A stretch of DNA of 64,000 bases from Symsagittifera roscoffensis (taxonomy: Eukaryota > Xenacoelomorpha > Acoela > Convolutidae), in contig NC_087063.1 of assembly GCF_963678635.1 (NCBI RefSeq), positions 83,251,574-83,315,573 on the forward strand, written 5' to 3'. Of this stretch, positions 1 through 12,100 are shown piece by piece. The notes under the pieces are model-generated. The model was not told the origin of the DNA and ran no database searches. It saw only the letters and a list, made by a program, of their open reading frames with translations. The position numbers were made by a program, and so were the translations under genes. The stretch's first letter is position 1, and every line of letters starts with the position of its first letter.

Positions 1-659
1 TAGCAAATTACACAAATCCGGAGGGGTACACCCTTCACGTTTTATAAAATTTTCTGAAAAACCCTTATACCCCTACCAAAAAATGATAGCGATTGAACTA
101 AGTAACTTAGGACAGTTCTAGACAAAAAGGGAGGGCTGAAGGCACAAGACAACCATAATAGAGTCGAAATTAGGCAAGTGATAAGACCCTTCACCGTTAG
201 TGTGAATTGTCAAATAAGTGCCTTAACTTCAATCCGGAGGGGTCTAGGAAAGGACCCTATACCCTTCCCAGTTAATTCAAACAGCATAAAAGCAACGCAG
301 AACGTATCCGGAAGGTATAAGCTGAAATTAAGAAAACTACGAAAAGCTACTTTGACAGAGCTAAGGGCTCCCAATCGGAGGGGTCGAAATTTTTCAAAGT
401 CAGAGGGGTCCGAATCCGGAGGGGTCTCTTTTCCACAAAACCGGAGGGGTCCGAATCCGGAGGGGTCTTATAGTTGCTAATTCGGAGGGGTCCAAATCCG
501 GAGGGGTCTACTATTAACTAACTCGGAGGGGTCCCAATCCGGAGGGGTCCATATTCTGACAGTCCGGAAGGGTCCTATTTGTGCCAATCCGGAGGGGTAT
601 TATTTTATTAAGGACTTAGGTAAACGAAAGAAAGACTAAAAAGCGAGAGGTATTAGGTT
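1..659. repeat. Array of interspersed CCGGAGGGGTC motifs
   Basis: No gene is visible here. The motif CCGGAGGGGT(C), or one-base variants, occurs about fifteen times, often as pairs separated by short AT-rich stretches; it is densest between 370 and 600. The short reading frame running through it has no recognisable protein. The stretch sits directly upstream of the leader of element A, so it may be the element's own 5' region or an unrelated repeat. A similar AATCCGGAAGGGTC string lies about 28 kb downstream at 28,276-28,289, beyond the A coding region, which weakly favours the first reading. Confidence 0.6.
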
Positions 660-1377
660 ATTAATACACAGGCTAGGTATCAGTGACTGCACTGGTAACT
701 TGCCTTTCAAAAAGAACCAGACTAACACAAAACAGGTCCGAACTCGGATATTCGCGACACTAAGTCTAAATTAAAAAAAGCGTGACTCATTGGTGTGGAT
801 TGGAACATAATACGTTTTTGGGAAAAGTGACTGCCCTGAGGATTTTAGTAGGTCTAGCTCGGGCAGTCCGGAGGCAGATAGGTAACACAGTACTCGGTGG
901 GTGCAATAGACGCCCACTTGAGAAAATAACTGCCTTCAAAGTTTTGTCTGTTTGGTGCAGCACCAAGCAGGGAAAGCTTTTTCTTTAAAAGACAGGTTCG
1001 ACTATTGTACTGCGACCGACTAAGAGTACAAGACACGTACGTTTTTTTTATATATACATTCATATTGTGTCAATATATATTTTTTGTTTTTGATTTTAAA
1101 TCAACCTAAACTGTGCTTGATTGGGTAGTGAGTACACTATCTTTTAAAATTGACTGATAACATCATATTGTGCTAGTTTCCAGATCTTTGGACCGATAAT
1201 CGGTCAGTGTGAATAAATTTTATACAAACTGTACTCTGACAACATACAGGGATTCGTGGTCACTATTTAATAGAATCTGGTGAAATTTATTGTGTTGTGT
1301 CATTATTATTGTTAATAAAACTATAAGGTCTCTAGCAATTGAGTCAAGAGTAGGCATAGGAAAGTGACAAATAAAGA
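660..1377 (+). other. Element A leader, copy 1
   Basis: This 718-base AT-rich non-coding stretch precedes the first gag ATG. A 68-codon frame at 782-988 is probably chance. It contains a possible splice donor, GTGAGT at 1128-1133, which could pair with the acceptor before ORF3. A small palindrome, ACCGAT-A-ATCGGT, lies near 1192-1204. No primer-binding site or terminal repeat could be recognised. Confidence 0.6.
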
Positions 1378-3687
1378 ATGAGTTTAGACAAGTCAAGGAT
1401 ACCAAAACGAGGTAATAGCTCTAGGAAATTGATACCTGAAAAGCAAAGAAAAACGATGACCGATCCTTTTGTGGATTGGATCAAGCGATCCCGGTCTGAC
1501 AAAAGGGGGACGGTTTCAGGCAGAATGGTTGAAACGAGAAGTCAGAAGACCTCAGAAGAGCGAAGAGAACTATTAGAAGTGGAGGTCAATACGAACCATA
1601 CCATGAACGACAACCAGGAAGTAAATGGATTGGAAGGAAGAGGCAGAAGGCTGGCGAGTGAATCAACCCCGGTAGAACAAGGCCATGATTTTGCCACTTC
1701 CACCGGGACATTGGATCGAGAAGAGATGTCGGAACTGTCCGTCATCTCAACTGAAGTAACGGCAACTAGAAGATCTCCGACAGACAACACTATGATGGCA
1801 AGCGGAACTGGGAAACAAACAACCTCATCATCGTTCTCAGAAAGAATGAAGAACACCTTCGGAAACATCTTTCCATTCAGCATGGGAGGAGGAGCAGGAA
1901 ACGATGGTGAGTCCCAGGAGGAAGAGGATGAAGAGGAGCAAGGGGACTTTGGATCTCAAGTCAGCCTCAATAGTTCGATCCAGGAGAGTGAGGCACACGT
2001 CGGAAGAGAGACTGGAACCATGGACAAATTTGGTGTAGTGACAACGATAAGCAAAGAGGCAAACACACCGGGCCAGTCAAAGGACTTCGCGATTAGGACA
2101 AGTTCGGAGCCACAACCTGGAGAGAGTAGAACCAGAGGGCTTGGCAACGAGTTAATGGATCCTGAATTAAATAATGAAAAGACGTTGAAGCAGTGAGTCA
2201 AGGCCCGGATCTCGACAAGCACGAAGTTACCTGGGACCGACAGGGTTACACCACCACTAGTGACGCCACTCATGGATAACGGGGCAGCACTAGAGGAAGC
2301 CTTAAACAACATAGTGGGCAGTTTAGGAGAACAAAATGAACAGATGTCGATAAGGATGAGTGAACTAGAAAGAGCAGTTCACATTGAAAGAGAAAGTCTG
2401 CGGGAAGAAATAAACCGCAACAGACAAGAAGTTGGCAGAAGCGAAAAACGCTTGAAAGAAAGAACGGACGAACATATGACGAGGAACTTGTCGCGAATGA
2501 CAAGAGAGGCGGAACAGAGGGAGTTACGCTTAAGAGCCGACATGGAGAAGTTAAGAATTCAGCAAGAGCAGTCTCTTGGGTCTCTTGACACAAAGATAGA
2601 CGCGATGATGGAGAGGCGAACTCAGGCTATCATGGATAGGTTGGACGGGCTACTAAGCAGCAAGAGTGGACCAAAACAAGGAGAGCCGAACTCGGTAGGT
2701 CCCAGCAGCGAACCGAGGGTGAACTTCAATGAACATCAAAGGAGGAAGACGTATGGATCCACTAGAGGCAGGGGCAGTTCATCAGGCTATGCCACAAGGG
2801 GTAATACAGCATGGGGCCCGAACAGTAGAGCAAGTTCAACGGGGAACAGACAAACCTCGAACGAACGACCAACGCAAAGCACACATGCGACTGGGAGAAG
2901 TGATTCCGGCAACAGGGGGCATGCAAGCCCAAAGAGGAGTCATGTGGGCCAAGCGGGAAACACTCACGGTGATTCGGATTGCAGGGATGCACCGCACACA
3001 GAGCCTTCGACGAGGTGTGAGGACACTCAAGCGGGACACTCAAGGGATGCTACGGCAATGGCCACAGCATTTGAACCCCTGAACAGGTCTTTAGAGACAT
3101 TCCTGACGAGGTTATCAAGAACCAATGAACGCAGTGAGAAGTCCAGAAGAGTCTTTAAGAAACCAAGATGCTACAAAGACGAATCTGATGGCTGTATTGA
3201 TACCTGGATAGAGGTAATGAAGCTGCATTTCGAGGAAGAGGACTTGTCGGAGAGACAGGAATGCAGCGCGCTCACCAGCAACTTAGAAGGGACAGCCCTG
3301 AACTGTGTCATGGCCAAGAAACAGTATCAACGTGACACTGCTGAGAAAATCTTCGAAATCTTGTTAAACCGTTTCGGATCAGGGGTGCAGGGGCACCAGG
3401 CGATGATGCGCTTCGAGAAACGGAGGCAACGAGAAGATGAAACAATAGACAAGTTTCTCGATGATTTGGAAATGCTGAGAAGACGCAGCCAACCGGATGA
3501 GTCAAACCGAAGGATGAACCTGGCCGTAGCCTCAAAATTCATCGATGGTGTGAAAAATGATGAACTTCGTACGATGATAGCAACGCATTACACACCACTA
3601 TCAACTAATGCGCCAACACCGGAGGAGTTGAGGCTCAAATCAAAAGAGTATCTTTTGTTGAAACCTCCTTCGAGATCTGGATATTAA
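1378..3687 (+). pseudogene. gag: gag of element A, first (duplicated) copy, broken
   Basis: This is the first copy of the element A gag, offset 5,432 bp from the open copy at 6,810. An in-frame TGA at 2194-2196 replaces the arginine codon of the other copy, so only the N-terminal 272 codons are read from the ATG. The remainder stays open to the TAA at 3685-3687. The intact part includes the acidic N-terminal region, coiled coil, Ser/Arg/Gly-rich linker and the conserved capsid-like block with its IDTW motif. The break, plus the truncated pol behind it, means this copy is almost certainly not functional. The start is the first ATG after the leader and is shared by both copies. Confidence 0.88.
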
Positions 3688-3759
3688 AAGAACAATTATG
3701 GCAATTTTAACAACGGACCAGCAAACCAAGGGAACAATTGGTACAAACCGAGGGATGAT

Positions 3760-6096
3760 ATGGACAAGAGACGTTCTTGTGCTAATTGCTGTTCAACAGA
3801 CCATCATGTGTCAGCATGCCCAGCTTACAAACAAGGCATGAAAGCAATAGGCTTTAGCCTCGAGGACGAAGATGCGTCAGAGTTGGATCATGAGGATTTC
3901 ATGAGAGGAGTAATTGCGAAATTCGGCCCGAGGTGTTTCTTTTGTAACTTGGAAGGTCATTTTAAATCAGATTGTCCGCAATTCTGGGATGCAGTGGCAG
4001 ACATCAAGCATCCAAGACATGAAGAAGCTTTGTCAGGAGTGAAAGCCAGCAAGGCTCGACTTTTGAGTGAAGCGGAGGCACGCAGAAAGGATAAACCTCA
4101 AGAGCTGGTGGCAAAGAAGATGCAAGCGGTAACAGAAGAAGCACGTGAACCGGAACCAGCAACTGCGGCCGATGACTTCAAAATCGATTATAGGGCAGCT
4201 GCGAGGGATGCTATAAATAGAGTACAGCAGGAACTAGTGACGAAAGAGATTGAGCAAAAGGTGAAACTCGAGCTGGAGAATGAAAAATTACAGGAGCAAC
4301 TGAACGCCTTTGAAGCAACGGAAGTTGAAGAGGCAAAAGCACCAAGCAGCTTGAGCATGAAACTTAATGTTATCTCTGGTCAGAGGTTCGGTATGGCACC
4401 GCAAGGAAGTAAAATACAGTCGATAATCTCGGTGGCAGGGCATCAGGTAATCAGAAATCTGAGTGAACCATCTGAGTTCACTTTGATGCATTTGGACACA
4501 TATGCAGACTATCTGAGGCAGATGGAGCCACGCACCGAGTCGAGGGCTGTGAGGGCACTACTAACCACGGGTGGCCCTCGCATGAAGAAACTTCATGGAC
4601 GCTACCTAGAAGTCTATGGGCCGTATCAAGTGATGCTGAACGTGGATGGGATCAGTATCTACACCAGGACTTATGTAACAAAAGATGATGACCAAATAGG
4701 GCAGATCTATTTGGGTGAAGAGGAACTCAAAGTCCGCAGGATAGGCCATGACGCCATGATGGAACAAGACGCTGTACACATTGGATATGAAGCAGATGTG
4801 ACAGCACACCTGCTCGACACCAACGGAACAAAAATCGGAGTCACAGGGCTTCTGGACACAGGAGCGGTGGTGAGTGTGATGCCGATAAAAACTTGGGAAA
4901 GAATGGGCTTCACACGGGAAGATCTGATTCCTACGAACCTCCGACTGGCCGCCGCAAATCGAGGAGCCATCTACGTAGCCGGAAGAACACCGATAACGGT
5001 CCTTCACATGGGAGGACGAGACCTTTGGATGAGCTTCCTGGTGGTAGAGAATCTGGACGACGCCGACCAATTCATCTTGGGCAGAGATTTTGTCAGGAAT
5101 TTTGACGTGATGATTGACTTGAACAACGGTCTAATACGGATTAGAAACCCGGACCGAAAGTATGTTAAGAGACCAATTAATAGGATAATAACAGATGAAA
5201 AAAAGGTACCAGTTTTTTTGGATAGAAAAGTAAAGTTACAACCAGGACAAGCTGTAGTAGCAATTTTTAGAATGAGAAATTTAAATTCGTTAAGTGATAG
5301 CAAACAGGTTTGCTTAGTACCGAACCCAAATAGTCAGAGTTCGGTGATTTTAGGCCGGAGCTTCTCGGTAACGCGAAACGGACTGTGTGTCAGTGTGTTG
5401 TTGAACACACTGGACACCACGGTTTCAATCCAGCGTGGAAAGAAGCTTGGCTACGCCTTGCCGATGAGGACCGACTATGAGGAGACAGAAAACTCGAAGA
5501 AATATAGTGTGCAAGACTGTCCTTATCATGCAAATAAAGATAAAATCTTAAAGAGAATTAATGAATTAAAATCTATTCATAAATTGTTTTCAATGAAATC
5601 CGAAACGGACGACGGCTTATCAAGCTGCTCGAATTTTCCGGAACGCCCCTCGTCATATGAACTAGATTCTGACAAACCGGTTTTGCCAGAAATAGAACAT
5701 TTGAAAAGAAAAATAGGTGAGGGAGATTTCGAAAAATTGCGGGACCTCCTAGATCGGAACGCCGCAGTATTTTCAAAACATAAGGCGGACATCGGTTGCT
5801 GTAATTTCGTCGAACACGAAATCGAACTAGAAGAGGGCGCCGTTCCCCATAGGGAAGGCGCAAGGCGAATGACGCCACATAAATCGGAAGCGTGCCGGAC
5901 GGAAATAGAAATGTTGCTTGAATACGACATGATAGAACCCTCGAAATCGCCGTGGGCTTGCGGGGTAGTCATGGCGAAAAAGAAAGGGGGACAGCTTAGA
6001 TTTTGTTGCGACTTTCGTTACTTGAACGCGGTAACGATTAAAGATGCGTACCCGATACCGCGAATAGACGAGAGCCTATCCAAACTTGGTGATTAA
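3760..6096 (+). pseudogene. pol: pol of element A, first copy, truncated in RT
   Basis: This is the N-terminal 778 codons of pol: two CCHC zinc knuckles, protease with the DTGA active-site motif, and the beginning of reverse transcriptase. It ends just after the finger motif around CDFRYLN. The open frame closes at a TAA (6094-6096) created by the duplication junction, where the RT sequence GGTGAT runs into the repeated leader. The RT palm with the YVDD box, RNase H and integrase are missing. It lies in the same frame as the preceding gag, separated by the same single TAA as in the second copy. It is a by-product of the 5.4-kb duplication. Confidence 0.9.
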
Positions 6097-6809
6097 TACA
6101 CAGGCTAGGTATCAGTGACTGCACTGGTAACTTGCCTTTCAAAAAGAACCAGACTAACACAAAACAGGTCCGAACTCGGATATTCGCGACACTAAGTCTA
6201 AATTAAAAAAAGCGTGACTCATTGGTGTGGATTGGAACATAATACGTTTTTGGGAAAAGTGACTGCCCTGAGGATTTTAGTAGGTCTAGCTCGGGCAGTC
6301 CGGAGGCAGATAGGTAACACAGTACTCGGTGGGTGCAATAGACGCCCACTTGAGAAAATAACTGCCTTCAAAGTTTTGTCTGTTTGGTGCAGCACCAAGC
6401 AGGGAAAGCTTTTTCTTTAAGAGACAGGTTCGACTATTGTACTGCGACCGACTAAGAGTACAAGACACATACGTTTTTTTTATATATACATTCATATTGT
6501 GTCAATATATATTTTTTGTTTTTGATTTTAAATCAACCTAAACTGTGCTTGATTGGGTAGTGAGTACACTATCTTTTAAAATTGACTGATAACATCATAT
6601 TGTGCTAGTTTCCAGATCTTTGGACCGATAATCGGTCAGTGTGAATAAATTTTATACAAACTGTACTCTGACAACATACAGGGATTCGTGGTCACTATTT
6701 AATAGTATCTGGTGAAATTTATTGTGTTGTGTCATTATTATTGTTAATAAAACTATAAGGTCTCTAGCAATTGAGTCAAGAGTAGGCATAGGAAAGTGAC
6801 AAATAAAGA
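6092..6809 (+). other. Element A leader, copy 2
   Basis: This is the repeat of the leader at 660-1377, placed directly after the truncated RT of copy 1 and upstream of the open gag. The GTGAGT candidate donor is at 6560-6565. It differs from copy 1 at a few bases only. If transcription starts in the leader, this copy could drive the more complete gag-pol unit. Confidence 0.6.
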
Positions 6810-9119
6810 ATGAGTTTAGACAAGTCAAGGATACCAAAACGAGGTAATAGCTCTAGGAAATTCATACCTGAAAAGCAAAGAAAAACGATGACCGATCCTT
6901 TTGTGGATTGGATCAAGCGATCCCGGTCTGACAAAAGGGGGACGGTTTCAGGCAGAATGGTTGAAACGAGAAGTCAGAAGACCTCAGAAGAGCGAAGAGA
7001 ACTATTAGAAGTGGAGGTCAATACGGACCATACCATGAACGACAACCAGGGAGTAAATGGATTGGAAGGAAGAGGCAGAAGGCTGGCGAGTGAATCAACC
7101 CCGGTAGAACAAGGCCATGATTTTGCCACTTCCACCGGGACATTGGATCGAGAAGAGATGTCGGAACTGTCCGACATCTCAACTGAAGTAACGGCAACTA
7201 GAAGATCTCCGACAGACAACACTATGATGGCAAGCGGAACTGGGAAACAAACAACTTCATCATCGTTCTCAGAAAGAATGAAGAACACCTTCGGAAACAT
7301 CTTTCCATTCAGCATGGGAGGAGGAGCAGGAAACGATGGTGAGTCCCAGGAGGAAGAGGATGAAGAGGAGCAAGGGGACTTTGGATCTCAAGTCAGCCTC
7401 AATAGTTCGATCCAGGAGAGTGAGGCACACGTCGGAAGAGAGACTGGAACCATGGACAAATTTGGTGTAGTGACAACGATAAGCAAAGAGGCAAACACAC
7501 CGGGCCAGTCAAAGGACTTCGCGATTAGGACAAGTTCGGAGCCACAACCTGGAGAGAGTAGAACCAGAGGGCTTGGCAACGAGTTAATGGATCCTGAATT
7601 AAATAATGAAAAGACGTTGAAGCAGAGAGTCAAGGCCCGGATCTCGACAAGCACGAAGTTACCTGGGACCGACAGGGTTACACCACCACTAGTGACGCCA
7701 CTCATGGATAACGGGGCAGCACTAGAGGAAGCCTTAAACAACATAGTGGGCAGTTTAGGAGAACAAAATGAACAGATGTCGATAAGGATGAGTGAACTAG
7801 AAAGAGCAGTTCACATTGAAAGAGAAAGTCTGCGGGAAGAAATAAACCGCAACAGACAAGAAGTTGGCAGAAGCGAAAAACGCTTGAAAGAAAGAACGGA
7901 CGAACATATGACGAGGAACTTGTCGCGAATGACAAGAGAGGCGGAACAGAGGGAGTTACGCTTAAGAGCCGACATGGAGAAGTTAAGAATTCAGCAAGAG
8001 CAGTCTCTTGGGTCTCTTGACACAAAGATAGACGCGACGATGGAGAGGCGAACTCAGGCTATCATGGATAGGTTGGACGGGCTACTAAGCAGCAAGAGTG
8101 GACCAAAACAAGGAGAGCCGAACTCGGGAGGTCCCAGCAGCGAACCGAGGGTGAACTTCAATGAACATCAAAGGAGGAAGACGTATGGATCCACTAGAGG
8201 CAGGGGCAGTTCATCAGGCTATGCCACAAGGGGTAATACAGCATGGGGCCCGAACAGTAGAGCAAGTTCAACGGGGAACAGACAAACCTCGAACGAACGA
8301 CCAACGCAAAGCACACATGCGACTGGGAGAAGTGATTCCGGCAACAGGGGGCATGCAAGCCCAAAGAGGAGTCATGTGGGCCAAGCGGGAAACACTCACG
8401 GTGATTCGGATTGCAGGGATGCACCGCACACAGAGCCTTCGACGAGGTGTGAGGACACTCAAGCGGGACACTCAAGGGATGCTACGGCAATGGCCACAGC
8501 ATTTGAACCCCTGAACAGGTCTTTAGAGACATTCCTGACGAGGTTATCAAGAACCAATGAACGCAGTGAGAAGTCCAGAAGAGTCTTTAAGAAACCAAGA
8601 TGCTACAAAGACGAATCTGATGGCTGTATTGATACCTGGATAGAGGTAATGAAGCTGCATTTCGAGGAAGAGGACTTGTCGGAGAGACAGGAATGCAGCG
8701 CGCTCACCAGCAACTTAGAAGGGACAGCCCTGAACTGTGTCATGGCCAAGAAACAGTATCAACGTGACACTGCTGAGAAAATCTTCGAAATCTTGTTAAA
8801 CCGTTTCGGATCAGGGGTGCAGGGGCACCAGGCGATGATGCGCTTCGAGAAACGGAGGCAACGAGAAGATGAAACAATAGACAAGTTTCTCGATGATTTG
8901 GAAATGCTGAGAAGACGCAGCCAACCGGATGAGTCAAACCGAAGGATGAACCTGGCCGTAGCCTCAAAATTCATCGATGGTGTGAAAAATGATGAACTTC
9001 GTACGATGCTAGCAACGCATTACACACCACTATCAACTAATGCGCCAACACCGGAGGAGTTGAGGCTCAAATCAAAAGAGTATCTTTTGTTGAAACCTCC
9101 TTCGAGATCTGGATATTAA
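6810..9119 (+). CDS. gag: Gag polyprotein of element A, open copy
   Basis: This is a 769-residue structural protein of a Ty3/gypsy-like element, expected to assemble the particle that packages the RNA. The N-terminal ~270 residues are acidic and Ser/Thr-rich. Residues ~295-400 form a charged coiled coil (ELERAVHIERESLREE and following). Residues ~420-570 are a low-complexity Ser/Arg/Gly linker. The last ~190 residues match the capsid-like gag domain of gypsy elements (CIDTWIEVMKLHFEEE, then FEILLNRFGSG, then the FLDDLEMLRRR helix). Element B gag matches this block closely. Zinc knuckles are not here but at the start of pol, in the same frame beyond one TAA. The ATG follows the 718-base leader and is conserved in both duplicate copies. 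Confidence 0.9.
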   Translation: MSLDKSRIPKRGNSSRKFIPEKQRKTMTDPFVDWIKRSRSDKRGTVSGRMVETRSQKTSEERRELLEVEVNTDHTMNDNQGVNGLEGRGRRLASESTPVEQGHDFATSTGTLDREEMSELSDISTEVTATRRSPTDNTMMASGTGKQTTSSSFSERMKNTFGNIFPFSMGGGAGNDGESQEEEDEEEQGDFGSQVSLNSSIQESEAHVGRETGTMDKFGVVTTISKEANTPGQSKDFAIRTSSEPQPGESRTRGLGNELMDPELNNEKTLKQRVKARISTSTKLPGTDRVTPPLVTPLMDNGAALEEALNNIVGSLGEQNEQMSIRMSELERAVHIERESLREEINRNRQEVGRSEKRLKERTDEHMTRNLSRMTREAEQRELRLRADMEKLRIQQEQSLGSLDTKIDATMERRTQAIMDRLDGLLSSKSGPKQGEPNSGGPSSEPRVNFNEHQRRKTYGSTRGRGSSSGYATRGNTAWGPNSRASSTGNRQTSNERPTQSTHATGRSDSGNRGHASPKRSHVGQAGNTHGDSDCRDAPHTEPSTRCEDTQAGHSRDATAMATAFEPLNRSLETFLTRLSRTNERSEKSRRVFKKPRCYKDESDGCIDTWIEVMKLHFEEEDLSERQECSALTSNLEGTALNCVMAKKQYQRDTAEKIFEILLNRFGSGVQGHQAMMRFEKRRQREDETIDKFLDDLEMLRRRSQPDESNRRMNLAVASKFIDGVKNDELRTMLATHYTPLSTNAPTPEELRLKSKEYLLLKPPSRSGY

Positions 9120-9191
9120 AAGAACAATTATGGCAATTTTAACAACGGACCAGCAAACCAAGGGAACAATTGGTACAAACCGAGGGATGAT
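9117..9191 (+). other. Single in-frame stop and linker between gag and pol
   Basis: The gag frame ends at TAA 9117-9119, but the same frame stays open and runs into pol, through an Asn/Gly-rich linker. The first ATG after the stop is at 9192, just before the zinc knuckles. Element B has no stop at the matching place. Pol could therefore be made by stop-codon readthrough, or the TAA is simply a mutation already present before the 5.4-kb duplication, since copy 1 has it too. Confidence 0.6.
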
Positions 9192-12100
9192 ATGGACAAG
9201 AGACGTTCTTGTGCTAATTGCTGTTCAACAGACCATCATGTGTCAGCATGCCCAGCTTACAAACAAGGCATGAAAGCAATAGGCTTTAGCCTCGAGGACG
9301 AAGATGCGTCAGAGTTGGATCATGAGGATTTCATGAGAGGAGTAATTGCGAAATTCGGCCCGAGGTGTTTCTTTTGTAACTTGGAAGGTCATTTTAAATC
9401 AGATTGTCCGCAATTCTGGGATGCAGTGGCAGACATCAAGCATCCAAGACATGAAGAAGCTTTGTCAGGAGTGAAAGCCAGCAAGGCTCGACTTTTGAGT
9501 GAAGCGGAGGCACGCAGAAAGGATAAATCTCAAGAGCTGGTGGCAAAGAAGATGCAAGCGGTAACAGAAGAAGCACGTGAACCGGAACCAGCAACTGCGG
9601 CCGATGACTTCAAAATCGATTATAGGGCAGCTGCGAGGGATGCTATAAATAGAGTACAGCAGGAACTAGTGACGAAAGAGATTGAGCAAAAGGTGAAACT
9701 CGAGCTGGAGAATGAAAAATTACAGGAGCAACTGAACGCCTTTGAAGCAACGGAAGTTGAAGAGGCAAAAGCACCAAGCAGCTTGAGCATGAAACTTAAT
9801 GTTATCTCTGGTCAGAGGTTCGGTATGGCACCGCAGGGAAGTAAAATACAGTCGATAATCTCGGTGGCAGGGCATCAGGTAATCAGAAATCTGAGTGAAC
9901 TATCTGAGTTCACTTTGATGCATTTGGACACATATGCAGACTATCTGAGGCAGATGGAGCCACGCACCGAGTCGAGGGCTGTGAGGGCACTACTAACCAC
10001 GGGTGGCCCTCGCATGAAGAAACTTCATGGACGCTACCTAGAAGTCTATGGGCCGTATCAAGTGATGCTGAACGTGGATGGGATCAGTATCTACACCAGG
10101 ACTTATGTAACAAAAGATGATGACCAAATAGGGCAGATCTATTTGGGTGAAGAGGAACTCAAAGTCCGCAGGATAGGCCATGACGCCATGATGGAACAAG
10201 ACGCGGTACACATTGGATATGAAGCAGATGTGACAGCACACCTGCTCGACACCAACGGAACAAAAATCGGAGTCACAGGGCTTCTGGACACAGGAGCGGT
10301 GGTGAGTGTGATGCCGTTAAAAACTTGGGAAAGAATGGGCTTCACACGGGAAGATCTGATTCCTACGAACCTCCGACTGGCCGCCGCAAATCGAGGAGCC
10401 ATCTACGTAGCCGGAAGAACACCGATAACGGTCCTTCACATGGGAGGACGAGACCTTTGGATGAGCTTCCTGGTGGTAGAGAATCTGGACGACGCCGACC
10501 AATTCATCTTGGGCAGAGATTTTGTCAGGAATTTTGACGTGATGATTGACTTGAACAACGGTCTAATACGGATTAGAAACCCGGACCGAAAGTATGTTAA
10601 GAGACCAATTAATAGGATAATAACAGATGAAAAAAAGGTACCAGTTTTTTTGGATAGAAAAGTAAAGTTACAACCAGGACAAGCTGTAGTAGCAATTTTT
10701 AGAATGAGAAATTTAAATTCGTTAAGTGATAGCAAACAGGTTTGCTTAGTACCGAACCCAAATAGTCAGAGTTCGGTGATTTTAGGCCGGAGCTTCTCGG
10801 TAACGCGAAACGGACTGTGTGTCAGTGTGTTGTTGAACACACTGGACACCACGGTTTCAATCCAGCGTGGAAAGAAGCTTGGCTACGCCTTGCCGATGAG
10901 GACCGACTATGAGGAGACAGAAAACTCGAAGAAATATAGTGTGAAAGACTGTCCTTATCATGCAAATAAAGATAAAATCTTAAAGAGAATTAATGAATTA
11001 AAATCTATTCATAAATTGTTTTCAATGAAATCCGAAACGGACGACGGCTTATCAAGCTGCTCGAATTTTCCGGAACGCCCCTCGTCATATGAACTAGATT
11101 CTGACAAACCGGTTTTGCCAGAAATAGAACATTTGAAAGGAAAAATAGGTGAGGGAGATTTCGAAAAATTGCGGGACCTCCTAGATCGGAACGCCGCTGT
11201 ATTTTCAAAACATAAGGCGGACATCGGTTGCTGTAATTTCGTCGAACACGAAATCGAACTAGAAGAGGGCGCCGTTCCCCATAGGGAAGGCGCAAGGCGA
11301 ATGACGCCACATAAATCGGAAGCGTGCCGGACGGAAATAGAAATGTTGCTTGAATACGACATGATAGAACCCTCGAAATCGCCGTGGGCTTGCGGGGTAG
11401 TCATGGCGAAAAAGAAAGGGGGACAGCTTAGATTTTGTTGCGACTTTCGTTACTTGAACGCGGTAACGATTAAAGATGCGTACCCGATACCGCGAATAGA
11501 CGAGAGCCTATCCAAACTTGGTGATGCAAAGTTCTTCACCACATTGGACTTGGGTTCTGCCTTCTGGCAGGTTCCTCTGCGAAAGAAGGACAGAGAGAAA
11601 ACCGGATTCGCGTGCGAATTGGGGTTGTACCAGTGGAAGAGGATGCCCTTCGGCTTGTGCAATGCAACAGCAACTTTTCAAAGGCTGATGGCTCAGGCTT
11701 TGACAGGAGTGACCAAAAAGTACGGGAATCTCTTGATGTGCTACGTGGATGACGTAGTCATAGCGACACCAACCCTGGAGGATCACATTGATCGACTCGA
11801 TGAGGTCTTCGGATGTATGAAAAGAGCAGGCTTGAAATGCAAACCATCGAAATGTGAAATCCTTAGGGATTCGATCAAGTACCTGGGAAGAATGGTGGAC
11901 AGGCATGGTGTGAGGCCAGATCCGGAAGCAGTAGAAGCAGTGATGACATGGAAAGCTCCAAGAACGGACACACAGCTCATGAGCTTCCTAGGGTTTGCCA
12001 ATTACTACCGAGAATTCATAAAAGGATACGCGGACAAGGTGTACCCGATGCAGAAGCTGATGCGCAACAAAGGGAAAAAGTTCGAATGGAACGATGAGGC

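Larger units (their letters stand above)
660..11523 (+). repeat. 5,432-bp head-to-tail duplication inside element A
   Basis: Positions 660-6091 recur as 6092-11523 at a constant offset of 5,432 bp. Each copy holds the leader, gag and pol as far as the RT fingers. The first copy stops in mid RT and runs straight into the second leader, with only a 2-base overlap (AT) at the junction. The copies are nearly identical but not perfectly so: about a dozen amino-acid changes and a few silent ones are visible, including a nonsense change in the first gag. These differences make a pure assembly error less likely. Downstream of 11,523 only the second copy continues into the rest of pol. Confidence 0.93.

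Noticed and set aside
178-480. 100-codon ORF across the CCGGAGGGGTC array
   Set aside because: The second half simply translates the repeat motif; no protein features are seen.
782-988. 68-codon ORF in the leader, repeated at 6214
   Set aside because: It is preserved only because the leader is duplicated. There is no recognisable domain, the composition resembles the surrounding non-coding DNA, and there is no equivalent in B.
1542-1883. Long antisense ORFs opposite gag, pol and ORF3
   Set aside because: They are shadows of well-supported sense genes, without homology or conserved features.
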